A stretch of 64,000 nucleotides of DNA from Misgurnus anguillicaudatus (lineage: Eukaryota; Chordata; Actinopteri; Cypriniformes; Cobitidae): assembly GCF_027580225.2 (NCBI RefSeq), contig NC_073355.2, positions 25,013,501 to 25,077,500 of the forward strand. The letters run 5' to 3'. Under the pieces are notes generated by a model, which saw only the letters and a program-made list of their open reading frames with translations, was not told the origin of the DNA and did not search any database. Below, in pieces: positions 31,642 through 41,640 of this stretch (its first letter is position 1; each line of letters opens with the position of its first letter). The position numbers and the translations under genes were made by a program.

Positions 31642-31780
31642 TACGCTGTAAAAAACACTGGATTTACTAAAAAATATAGACAGTGCATCGTTTTTGCAGC
31701 CCCCTTTTTTAGTAAGTTTTACTAAAAAAATTTACGCAATGGGGCACTTAGTAAATCCAGCCTTTATTTTTTTCAGTGTA
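31642..31780. mobile_element. Small MITE
   Basis: Inverted ends TACGCTGTAAAAAACACTGG and CCAGCCTTTATTTTTTTCAG..GTA, both continuing into GGATTTACTAA. 139 bp with no coding capacity. Confidence 0.6.
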
Positions 31781-33094
31781 TATTGGGGGGGCCTCAAACC
31801 AGCGTTAGCCCAGGGCCTCACAAAGTCTTACCCCGGCACTGGTTTGTTGTTATCAGTTGTGGAATCCAATCATTAAATAGATACACATTTGAGGTCATTT
31901 TTTCTTGCTTTATTATGTAATTCTATTTTATGCTACTTATTTACTATTATTATTAGTTACCAACTCCACTAGGTATGAAATATATTTTGTACATATTAAT
32001 CCCCTGGATCCCGCTACAAACATAATCTTATAGAACATGATGCATTGTTCTGTCTGTTATTCTACAATTGTCACTTTTGGACAGTGGCTGTGTTTTTTTT
32101 TACTTAATCCATTTCGAGCAATTCAGATGTATATGTGTGTATATGTGTGTGTATATTATGGAGCCAACATATTATGTGTGGATGAGTTTATGTCGGTATG
32201 TATGTATGAAAAGTTAGCCTATATAAAAGTGGAAGACTTGTCTAAATATCTGAAAATAAGCTGTATAAAGGGATTAATGATCACTGGTCTGATTGTATGT
32301 TATTCTGTGTTATTATCATTCAGTTTGAATTGTTTTTTAATGTACAAAGTAGCTAATATTGCCATCACTTCTAGTTGACTCCCGAGTCGCTTTCATTCCA
32401 AAACGGCGGATTTGTAGGGCTGCTGCTGGATGCTGGTGTTGCAATGGAACGTTCTATTGAGTTTCCCCTCTTGTGCTTCTATACTCTTTTGTTGGGGTTA
32501 GAGATGGGGTTTGGTTAGGATGTCATTTTTATATAACAAAAAGTTGTTCTAACCCTAAACAAAGCGACAATGGTAAAAAAAACTGAATAATTTATCTTTT
32601 GTTTCTATGAGAAGTATTCGTTAAGTTACAGTTTATTTTTCTGACGCGTTTCTGAAAGGACTTCACTGACGGAAAGGGATCAAAACGCACATCATGTTTA
32701 TTTTCTTAATTTTGCGAAAAGCACAAAATTCTGTTTTTATTGGGAGTGGACAGAACTAGACACTGTAACGTTTTAAATTATGTATAAATCATATCTGTAT
32801 GTCCAAAATCAGCAGAGTAATCTAAGTCTCTTTGCGGAGTGATTGAAAAATAAAGAGTTTGACCCCGACCCCAAAGTGTTAAACCAGAAATGTGTTCTGT
32901 CCTTTAGTTACTCAGCCCTGGGTTAAAAACAACCCAATATTTTTTAGAGTGTTCCTACAGGGCAAATCATGGTTCAGTTCCTTTGTGTGACTTCAACAGT
33001 TTGTTTCATGTTGACATTTCCAGTGTAGTGTAGTAACCCCCATCTAAGACCCTTAAAGTCCACTAAAAAGGTACAACGTAATCAACTAGAATTA
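31781..33094. other. Dispersed repeats shared with 23.9 kb and 52.6 kb
   Basis: 32395-32495 matches 23880-23970 inverted. 32590-32930 matches 52640-52940 directly (TTCTGACGCGTTTCTGAAAG, then TCTCTTTGCGGAGTGATTG). 32890-33020 matches 14725 and 15776 inverted. The ORF at 32037-32378 has no known domain and lies in low-complexity AT/GT-rich DNA; I do not call it. Confidence 0.5.
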
Positions 33095-34635
33095 CAGTGG
33101 GGCAAAAAAGTATTTAGTCAACCACCAATTGTGCAAGTTCTCCCTCTTAAAAAGATGAGAGGGGCCTGTAATTTTCATCATAGGTACACTTCAACTATGA
33201 GAGACAAAATGAGGACAAAAATCCGGAAAATCACATTGTCTGATTTTTTAAGAATTTATTTGCAATTTATGGTGGAAAATAAGTATTTGGTCAATAACAA
33301 AAAAGCAAAATTTCTTTCTCTCACAGACCTGTAACTTCTTCTTTAAGAGGATCCTCTGTCCTCCACTTGTTACCTGTATTAATGGCACCTGTTTGAACTT
33401 GTTAGCAGTATAAAAGACACCTGTCCACAACCTAAAACAGTCAGAATGCAAACTCAACTATGGCCAAGACCAAAGAGCTGTCAAAGGACACCAGAAACAA
33501 AATTGTAGATCTGCACCAGGCTGGGAAGACTGAATCTGCAATAGGTAAGCAGCTTGGTGTGAAGAAATCAATTGTGAGAGCAATTATTAGAAAATGTAAG
33601 ACATACAAGAACACCAGAATGGTGAGCAAAAATCCCAGAACCACACGGGGGGACCTAGTGAATAACCTGCAGAGAGCTGGGACCAAAGTAACAAAGGCTA
33701 CCATCAGTAACACACTATGCAGCCAGGGACTCAATTCCTGCAGTGCCAGATGTGTCCACCTGCTTAAGCCAGTACATGGTCGGACCCGTCTGAAGTTTGC
33801 TAGAGAGCATTTGGATGATCCAGAAGAAGAGTGGGAAAATGTCATATGGTCAGATGAAACCAAAACATAACTTTTTGGTAGAAACTCAACTTCTTGTGTT
33901 TGGAGGAGAAAGATGCTGAGTTGCATCCAAAGAACACCATACCTACTGTGAAGCATGGGGTTGGAAACCTCATGCTTTGGGGCTGTTTTTCTGCAAAGGG
34001 ACCAGGACGACTGATCCGAGTTAAGGAAAGAATGAATGGGTCCATGTATCGTGAGATTTTGACTCAAAACCTCCTTTCGTCAGCAAGGGCATTGAAGATG
34101 AAACGTGGCTGGGTCTTTCAGTATGGCAGTGATCCCAAACATACCGCCCGGGCAAAGAAGGAGTGGTTTCGTAAGAATAATTTCAAGGTCCTGGAGTGGC
34201 CTAGCCAGTCTCCAGATCTCAACCCCATAGAAAATCCTTGGAGGGTGTTGAAAATCTGAGTTGCCCAGCGACAGCCCTAAAACATCACTGCTCTAGAGGA
34301 GATCTGCATGGAGGAATGGGCCAAACTACCAGCAACAGTGTGTAAAAACCTTGTGGAGACTTACAGAAAACGTTTGATCTCTGTCATTGCCAACAAAGGG
34401 TATATAACATAAAGTATTGACATAAAATTTTGTTATTGACCAAATACTTATTTTTCACCATGATTTGCAAGTGGATTCTTGAGAGAATCGGACAATGTGA
34501 TTTTCTGGATTTTTTTCTCATTTTGTCTCTCGTGGTTGACGTGTGCCTTTGACGGGGGTTGCAGGCCTCTCTCATCTTTTTGGGTGTGAGGGCTTGAACA
34601 GTTGGTGGCTGACTGGATGCTTTTTTGCCCCACTG
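33095..34635 (+). mobile_element. Tc1/mariner element
   Basis: Long inverted repeats start CAGTGGGGCAAAAAAGTATT (33095) and end TTTTTTGCCCCACTG (34635), flanked by TA on each side. 1541 bp is close to the usual 1.6 kb of fish Tc1 elements. One transposase gene reads on the plus strand with stops and a frameshift. Confidence 0.93.
33460..34412 (+). pseudogene. Tc1 transposase, broken
   Basis: The start [15 protein letters not shown] at 33460 leads into paired-like helix-turn-helix DNA binding regions ([15 protein letters not shown], then [10 protein letters not shown]). The catalytic acids are visible: first Asp in VIWSDETK, second in [14 protein letters not shown], Glu in [15 protein letters not shown] at about 33868 and a nearby frameshift split the ORF. 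A further stop at about 34257 precedes the C-terminus, which ends near 34412 (IANKGYIT). It is inactive, although all three catalytic positions remain. Confidence 0.9.
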
Positions 34636-34896
34636 TAATTGTCTGTTAGTAAAAGGTGAAATGAAACTGCTGAAATGCAAGACAGATTTTCAAACAAATT
34701 AAAGCGTTTCTGTAGAGTAAGCGTTTCATGCTATGAAAAGGGAAAGGGAGTGGGCATGAACGACAGAAACTTTTATCACATTGCAGTTTTTCTACTGAAT
34801 AAACGGAAGCCAGCTTAACTGAAAGGAGTACAAATATAGGATATGCATGATATTCATATTATCTTTGGAGCACTCAGAAACAATACAAGAAAAACA

Positions 34897-34927
34897 ATGC
34901 GAAGATCACTTCTTATTTTGATTTTAG
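34897..34927 (+). CDS. SRCR gene 2, exon 1: start of signal peptide
   Basis: ATG at 34897 encodes MRRSLLILIL and runs into the donor TTAG|GTAAAT (phase 1, 31 nt). Joined to the 24-nt exon at 35185 it gives MRRSLLILILACALSSSSG, a good secretory signal peptide with basic start, hydrophobic core and small residues before the cleavage site. A TATA-like AAATATAGG lies about 65 bp upstream. The exon is too short for ORF finding, and the support is the in-frame joining of three exons. Confidence 0.65.
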
Positions 34928-35184
34928 GTAAATTCAGTAAATTCAATCTTGGAAATCATGTTTTGGCTAAAATATTTTTTAAACTTACATGTTGTTTTAA
35001 ATTACTTTAAAGTAGTGACTCTTTGACTAAAATTTGCGAAAATGTATCCTCTGTATCTTGAGCTCTAACCCTCACTCACTGCTTCTTAAACAGTACTAAA
35101 GACGTTTTCTGTGCTCTTTTTGATGTTTTTCTTTATTATTTGGTCTAATTTATCTATTAAAAACTTTGTTATTTATCTCAACAG

Positions 35185-35208
35185 CCTGTGCTCTGAGTTC
35201 TTCATCTG
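35185..35208 (+). CDS. SRCR gene 2, exon 2: 24-nt microexon
   Basis: Acceptor TTATCTCAACAG at 35184, coding CCTGTGCTCTGAGTTC and 8 more nt, donor TCTG|GTAGGT at 35208. It is phase 1 in and phase 1 out (24 nt = 8 codons), completing the signal peptide (ACALSSSS). Short second exons between signal start and the first domain are common in SRCR genes. The next in-phase exon found is 55705, after 20.5 kb. Confidence 0.6.
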
Positions 35209-36695
35209 GTAGGTAGACTGCATGTTTTCCTCTTTAACTGTTTTTCTATCGTCTACTTTAATACTCAGATTTATTCTATTCATTAAAGCTGCAATACAGT
35301 ACATAACTTTTTCCACGTAAAAACAAACTAAAATCAGACTAAGGATACAATCAAGATACAAAAATTGTATCAGTTATGTCAAATAAAGAATCAGATTACA
35401 GGTAAATTTTGTAAAAATGCAATTTTATTTTTTATGCAATTAATGAATTTTTTTGTGTTAAGTATTACAACCAATCAAAGCCATGAAATTCAGATACGTG
35501 AGTTTTCAAATAGAGTTTGGCATTTTCATTTTAAGTTAATGACACTACACAATATAACATATGCATATTAACTAGGGCTGTGACGATACATCGCGTTTCC
35601 CATTAAAAAGACCTGCCTGAAATCGATTCTAAATCACAAGGCTCTGATTCTGTGTTTCATGCACAGCTTGTGTATGGCTTTGTGATCAGTAGGAAGTCCT
35701 TATCAATCTAAAATCTACGGTGGCCGAGAAGTGCAAAACTAAACAACAAATCTAAAATCAAAACAACAAATTAAAACCACAAATGCAAATTTCAAAAAAA
35801 CACAACAACAAATCCAGTGACAAAATAACAATTCAGAAAACAAAATAACAAATGAGAAAACACAATGACAAGTCAGAAACAAATTAACAAGTCAGAAAAC
35901 ACAACGACAAATCTACAAACCGGAAAGGGTAGGTATAATGCGCAAATGTAATGGTTAGAGGAGAGTGGGGTAATTTGTGCCAGGAGGAAGTAGTTCCACC
36001 CGTTGTTTCTGGAAAACCATAGAAGAAATTGGTCATGTGACAACATAATTTTGAAAAGCAATTCATTTTACTTATCCTCAAAAAAAGAGAGACACATGGC
36101 ATGAGAGGTAAGCACATTTTAACTTTTTTTATTTTATTTTAGTTTTTTTCCTTTCAAAGCTAAATTTCTATGATTAAGGTTTATTGATTGTAGTGTCTAA
36201 ACAATTATAGATAGGTTTGAAAATATTTCACACATGTTTTAGTGCTTAAGCAGGCTACACAATGAGTCTATACAGTCAGGGGAGTCGGACTGGGGGTAAA
36301 ACCAGTACTGATTACCAGGGCCCCAATGGGAGAGAGGGCCCTTGAAATTCTGGAACATATTTTATTTTACCTGGATATTTTAATTTCTTAATTTAATTTT
36401 ATAATGTCAAATGAAATGTAAAGTTTCTGTATTTGCTGAATAACTGTTTGAATATATTTTGTATAAGTAAAAACTATCTACAGTCTCACGGGCCCACCCC
36501 TAGCTAATGCGCCAAATGGTTTAGTCCATCTGCCCGCGCATTTTGTTGTTTGTAGTTGAGTGTCTGGTAGAGCGCAAACTTCTGCGGTGCGGTTGAAATG
36601 TCTTTGTCAAAGAAAGCTAAATTGGGCAACCAAAACAGAAAGAAACAGTAGAAGGAAAAAACAGAACTAGAACACAAAATGTATAGTGCTAAACT
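35209..36695. other. Intron of SRCR gene 2 with repeat fragments
   Basis: 35575-35640 begins a repeat (AGGGCTGTGACGATACATCG). 35735-35930 is A-rich low complexity (AACAAATC-type units). 35957-35990 resembles 48225-48245 inverted (GAGAGTGGGGTAATTTGTGC). 36270-36520 is an unassigned repeat edge with GGGCCC blocks. 36598-36650 encodes SLSKKAKLGNQNRK, reminiscent of hAT/ZMYM-type transposase starts, too short to call. Confidence 0.45.
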
Positions 36696-37232
36696 CAGAG
36701 GTGGAAAATAATGAATTACATTTACTCAAGTTACTGTAATTGAGTAGTTTTTTGTGTACTTTTACTTTTTTGAGTAGTTTTTAAAATCTGTACTTTTACT
36801 TAAGTATGTTTTGTTTAAAGTATTGTACTTCGCTACTTTTTAAATCATATCCGTTACTGAGTAAAGAATATAAAAAAGCAAGGTAATCACAGATGAATGA
36901 TGCTTGATTGATGGGCGGGGGAACGCGCTAAACTCACAAAAAGAACCATGGAGACGGACAAGAGCTAATGCAGACCCTCAGTTCATTTCTTATGAAAGAA
37001 ACCTCTGGGCATATTTAAGCTACCACTTCCACTGATGCCAAGCGAGTGTTTCATTCCTATGTAAGGTAGGATTTATGCTCTTGAGTACTGCATTTTGCCG
37101 ACTGGGTTTTTACTGCTCATTTGCACGACGTGTTTTTAATACCATGCGCATTTTCTTCCAAGGTCAATCAGCTTTGCAGCAAGTCAAACACAACTTAAGA
37201 ACGTTCTCGAGAATGCGCAGGTCATTAGACAT

Positions 37233-37300
<68 letters not shown>

Positions 37301-37586
37301 ATTTTATTAACTATTTGTTATTGCCCTTTAATTGTAAAGATGTTCCTACAATTAAAAACAACTAGTTTGAGATGTATATTCCATTGTCATTTTTGAACTA
37401 TACTCGAATTCTCCACCTCTTCCCGCTTTAAAAAAGTTACTTTTACTTTGAGTAAAGTTAAAATGACTTACTTTTTACTTTTACTAGATTTTTAGACCAG
37501 TAACTTTACTTTTACTTAAGTAAAATATTATTGAAGTAACTTTACTTTTACTTAAGTAGAATATTGTATTACTCTTTCCACCTGTG
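36696..37586. mobile_element. hAT non-autonomous element
   Basis: Ends CAGAGGTGGAAA / TTTCCACCTGTG with a perfect 8-bp duplication GCTAAACT (36688-36695, 37587-37594). Subterminal TACTTTTACTTAAGTA motifs recur on both sides, as in fish hAT MITEs. A (GA)n microsatellite lies inside. Confidence 0.93.
37234..37297 (+). repeat. (GA)n microsatellite
   Basis: An uninterrupted GA run of about 64 bp. The ORF through it is an artefact of the repeat. Confidence 0.97.
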
Positions 37587-38083
37587 GCTAAACTGTTTGA
37601 ATATCCCTGGCTGAGATTGTTAGTGGTAAAATGAACTGAGACAACCCTTTGAAAAAGCAGAATATACACTTTCAGATGATAATTTGGTTATAGGCTACAT
37701 GCAAATTGAGTTGAAAGGCTAAATAAATAAACTGTATACTAACAGCTGTTTGCATACAAAACAATAGCCTAATTTGAAAAATGTTTCGGCTATAGTATGT
37801 AAGCAATAGCATGTGTTTCATTTTGCCTTTTTTCCAGATAAAATTACTAGTGATACAAGTTTTGTTTGTCTTTTAATATGAATGGAGCTTTTTGTTAATG
37901 TACAAAACTAAAATGGCATATTTAAGATTTAATTTATGCCTTAAAGTAATAAAGCATAATAAAAATTAATGTTCTAAGTAATGTAAAAATGTAATGTCTT
38001 GTTCATTCAGCAAAATAAAATATGACTGAATCAAGTCTTGTTTGGTTATCATACAGTTTGTTCATGTAGTGATTAGAATACTA
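37587..38083. other. No gene recognised
   Basis: AT-rich intronic sequence between two transposons. I see nothing in it. Confidence 0.4.
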
Positions 38084-38297
38084 CACAGCAAAATCACCAG
38101 TGTTAAATTTTCAGGGATGGTGTTAAATACACAGTGTTGATGCTGTTTTAACACTATCTGGTAATAAAATAACACTGCCATTGCTAGGCCAGTGTTATAT
38201 CCACGACAGTGTCAGTGTAAAACAAGGGTGTTATCAGATTTCACTCTGAGCGGTGTAAATCAAGCCACGCCTCCACTAAACATTTCCTGTCAGGGAT

Positions 38298-38340
38298 TTT
38301 ACCGCCATTTTCTTTCAAAGGAGGACTGAAGAGAGCAGGT
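38298..38340 (+). promoter_or_regulatory. Putative promoter/first exon with YY1 motif and splice donor
   Basis: ACCGCCATTTTC (YY1-type core) is followed by GAGGACTGAAGAGAGCAG|GTAAAT, a good donor. This looks like the non-coding first exon of the gene carried in the TIR element. A later exon-like end, TTACAGAAG|GTAAGT, is at about 39189. Confidence 0.35.
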
Positions 38341-39545
38341 AAATCTCATAATATTCACTTGGTTTAGCTAAATTAAACTGTTATTTCTCTGTCTGACTCT
38401 ACGCAGCCATATGCCAAAAAACCTAAATAAGATATTTTCCCCATTTTATTTCCCCTTTGTTCGTTATTTGGTTCAGTTTAATCAGAGCTACCTTGTGTTA
38501 CGTTGTTCCCTTGTTAGTTTAGTATAAAGTTAAACTGCTAGCTAAAAGTTTTAACCAAGAAGGATAATATTAACAGGAGATATGAATGAAAGAATTGAAC
38601 CATGATAAAACGCGACATGCACTACAAATTGAAGGTATGAAATTAAGTTAAATGAAAGCTCGTTTATTCACCATATGATGCTCGTTATGAGGTAATCATA
38701 TAGGCTAGATACCGTGAGTTAACGAGGTCGTTTACATGCACGTGAGTGCACGGATATCGGTTAATTATTCAAATTACTGAAAAACACGGAGAAAACCGCA
38801 ACCGCATTGCCATGTGTTTTTCAAAGATGTATGCAAACAGTGGAAATGTCACCAAACCAACAATTTATTTTACCAAAACCTCACTATATATCATCATTTG
38901 TATGCACATATTGCTGGATTGGATGCATTGTGTGTTGTAAGCTTTTCGTGGCGCAGATGTCAGACAGATGCAAATGGCAAATACATACGAAAGTGTAAAA
39001 CGTGTATGGCGAACATTTGTTTTTCTGTCATTAACGTTATAGATGCTAGTTTGGTAAAAGTACACACTGAGTGCTTCAAATCATTCAGAAGAGATGCTGT
39101 TTTTAAGGGCAGTTTATTAAAGAAGACCTGACATGGATGACTTCCAATGAGAAACGACTGCTAATACTTACATAAATTCATTACAGAAGGTAAGTTTATA
39201 TATTTATACATATAAATCATTTTATTTAACATAACTGAACAGTTAACCAATCTTTTTAGTATAGTTTTGTACATATTATGGTTATTAATCTGGCAAGAAA
39301 GTCACATGACCTGCTGCCAACTTTAATAAAAATATATTATCTTCTCATACATCGTTTTGCTATTGATATCATATTAAATAGCAATCAAATTGATTACTAA
39401 TTTGGAAATGTATAAATGAAGATTCATAGTCTTGAGTGCTGTTTTTAATATAAAAAGAATGTTGAGTTTTCAAAGTCTTTATTGTCATTTTTTTGTGATA
39501 GGACCCTACCAGACTATATTTGAATACGGCATACCCATGAATTCT

Positions 39546-39902
39546 GAACGTCTCGGTTACATATGTAACCCTCGTTCCCTGAAGGAAGGGAACGGAGACG
39601 TCACGTCGTGACCGACGAATTGGGAACCGCTTCGCGGGTGACCTATCTGCTTCGAGAAACCTTTAAAACGCCAATGAACTTGGCATGCAGATAATTGCAT
39701 CTGCCGGCGCCGCCCCGCCGCATAGGTATTTAATGAGCGGCAGGTGCAGTTATCAAATCAGCTATTTTTTGCTGAGAAAGCTGGACAGAAGGAAAGGGTC
39801 CGGCCGATATCAGCAGTGGAACAGCAAACTGTGGCGACGGGACGTGACGTCTCCGTTCCCTTCCTTCAGGGAACGAGGGTTACATATGTAACCGAGACGT
39901 TC
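39546..39902. repeat. DIRS terminal region with 62-bp perfect inverted repeat
   Basis: GAACGTCTCGGTTACATATG... through GAGACGTCACGTC (39546-39607) returns as its exact reverse complement at 39841-39902. It includes palindromes such as TTACATATGTAA and CRE-like ACGTCACGTCGTGAC cores. The 233-bp loop between is part of the inverted terminal repeat also found at 45552-45710. Confidence 0.88.
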
Positions 39903-40602
39903 CCTTTCAGTCGGTCACTACGACGTCACGTCGTGACCGACGAATTGGGAATCCCTACCAAAGCGCCACTGAAGCTGACCCTTCCAGTGCCTGCGTAAAC
40001 CCTCCGACTCTCCCCTTTAAGGGAACGGAAATGGGGTTGAAGCAGAGGCCGGTCACTACTTGTTCCTTAACCCACGATAGTGACTAGGCGAACTGGGAAG
40101 CGAACTCATCAGGCGGGACTAAGATCGCTGCGGAAGAAAAACCCTCTAGGGGTCTACCACTAAGGTGATAGAGAAAAAGACACGAAGTCTCTAAAAAATA
40201 CACTCTCTTAGCAACACTAGAGGAACTCCGCTAAGGGAAACGTGGTAAATCATAAACTTTCCACGGAAATACTCACAAAGAAACCACTAGGGGGCGCAAT
40301 GTGGGCGCTAGCCTCACCCAGATAGTCAAGAACACATCCAGTGAGAGGCTGGCAGCCGATGCTCCGCAACATCGGCCGCCAAGCGGTGGAAAAAGACAAA
40401 AAACATTTTTTGTAACATTTTTGCCTTAATGGCCTTCCATACTGGTGCGGTTTCTGCGCAGCCAAAAAGAAAGGCTCCAAGCCGACACAGGAGCCGTTCC
40501 TAGATGTTCTCACTGATCTGACAAGAGACCTCGAGAGGATACCGGCTCAACACGAACACTGTAGAATCTAGTGAACGTATTAGGTGTCGCCCAGCCAGCA
40601 GC

Positions 40603-41640
40603 TCAACAAATATCTGAAAGCGAGGAACCACGAACCAAAGCCCAAGATGAAGCCACGCTTCTGGTTGAATGGGCTCTCAAACCAAAAGGGCAGGGAATGC
40701 CCTGTTTCTCATAAGCCAGGGCGATTGTGTCTACAATCCAGTGAGACATCCTCTGTTTAGTGACAGCTCTCCCTTTCTGCTGACCACCGTAACAGACAAA
40801 GAGCTGCTCTGAGGTCCGAAAGCTTTGAGTGCGATTCACATACACACGTAGTGCACGTACAGGACATAACAAAGCCATAGCTGGGTCTGCCTCTTCCAAA
40901 GGCAGAGCTTGTAAGTTCACCACTTGATCCCTAAAGGGAGTGGTGGGAACTTTAGGCACGTAGCCCGGCCGGGGTCTCAGTGTAACGCTGGATTCAGCCG
41001 GCCCGAACTGAAGGCACGAATCGTTGACCGAAAATGCATGAAGATCCCCTATCCTCTTAATAGAAGCCAGTGCGAGGAGCATCAAAGTTTTCATAGTGAG
41101 AAACTTGACACTCACCGTCTGCAGAGGCTCGAACGGGCAGTCCCTGAGAGCGTTCAGCACCATGGACAGGTCCCAAGGAGGAATAGAGGGAGGACGCGAA
41201 GGATTGAGCCTCCGTGCACCTCTTAAAAACCTAATGACCAGATCGTGCTGACCCACAGATCTACCGTCTATGGGTGCGTGATGCGCGGATATTGCCGCGA
41301 TATCTACTTTAATAGTAGATGGTGACAGCCTCTTCTCCAAGCGGTGCTGGAGATATGAAAGCACAATACTGATCGGGCATTCTCGGGGGTCCTCTCGTTG
41401 AGAAGTACACCAAACAACAAACAGGTTCCATTTCAGCGTATACGCCTGTCTCGTAGACGGCGCTCGCGCTGCAGCGATGGTGTTAGATACCGCCGGGGGT
41501 AAATCACCTACAACCTCCGCGCCCCGTCCAGAGACCACACATGGAGGTTCCACAGATCGGGACGGGGGTGCCATAATGTGCCCCCTTCTTGAGACAGAAG
41601 GTCCCTCCTCAGGGGAATCCTCCAGGGAGGGGCTGTCGCG
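40603..41640 (-). pseudogene. DIRS tyrosine recombinase, truncated by a nonsense codon
   Basis: The domain includes TLKWNLFVVWCTSQRE, LSPSTIKVDIAAISAHHA, ALASIKRIGDLHAFS (catalytic Arg) and LRAHSTRSVASSWALVRG (catalytic His-x-x-Arg). The frame stops at TGA 40603-40605, right after SLSDIC. The catalytic Tyr region, still visible downstream as WATPNTF..FYS, is cut off. The enzyme would integrate circular cDNA without duplicating target sites. The start is approximate, because this frame is open upstream to 43716 across the RT gene. The TGA looks like a CpG-type change of an Arg codon kept in the copy at 57 kb. Confidence 0.85.

Noticed and set aside
32037..32378. 113-residue plus-strand ORF with hydrophobic stretches
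   Set aside because: It lies in AT/GT-rich repeat DNA with TATGTGTGTATATG-type runs, has no start context, splice signal or known motif, and its residues reflect base composition.
36598..36650. Start of a hAT/ZMYM-type transposase
   Set aside because: Only about 15 residues look right before a stop; too short to call as a gene.
37075..37365. ORF with a long Arg-Glu repeat
   Set aside because: The repeat is the translation of a (GA)n microsatellite inside a hAT element.
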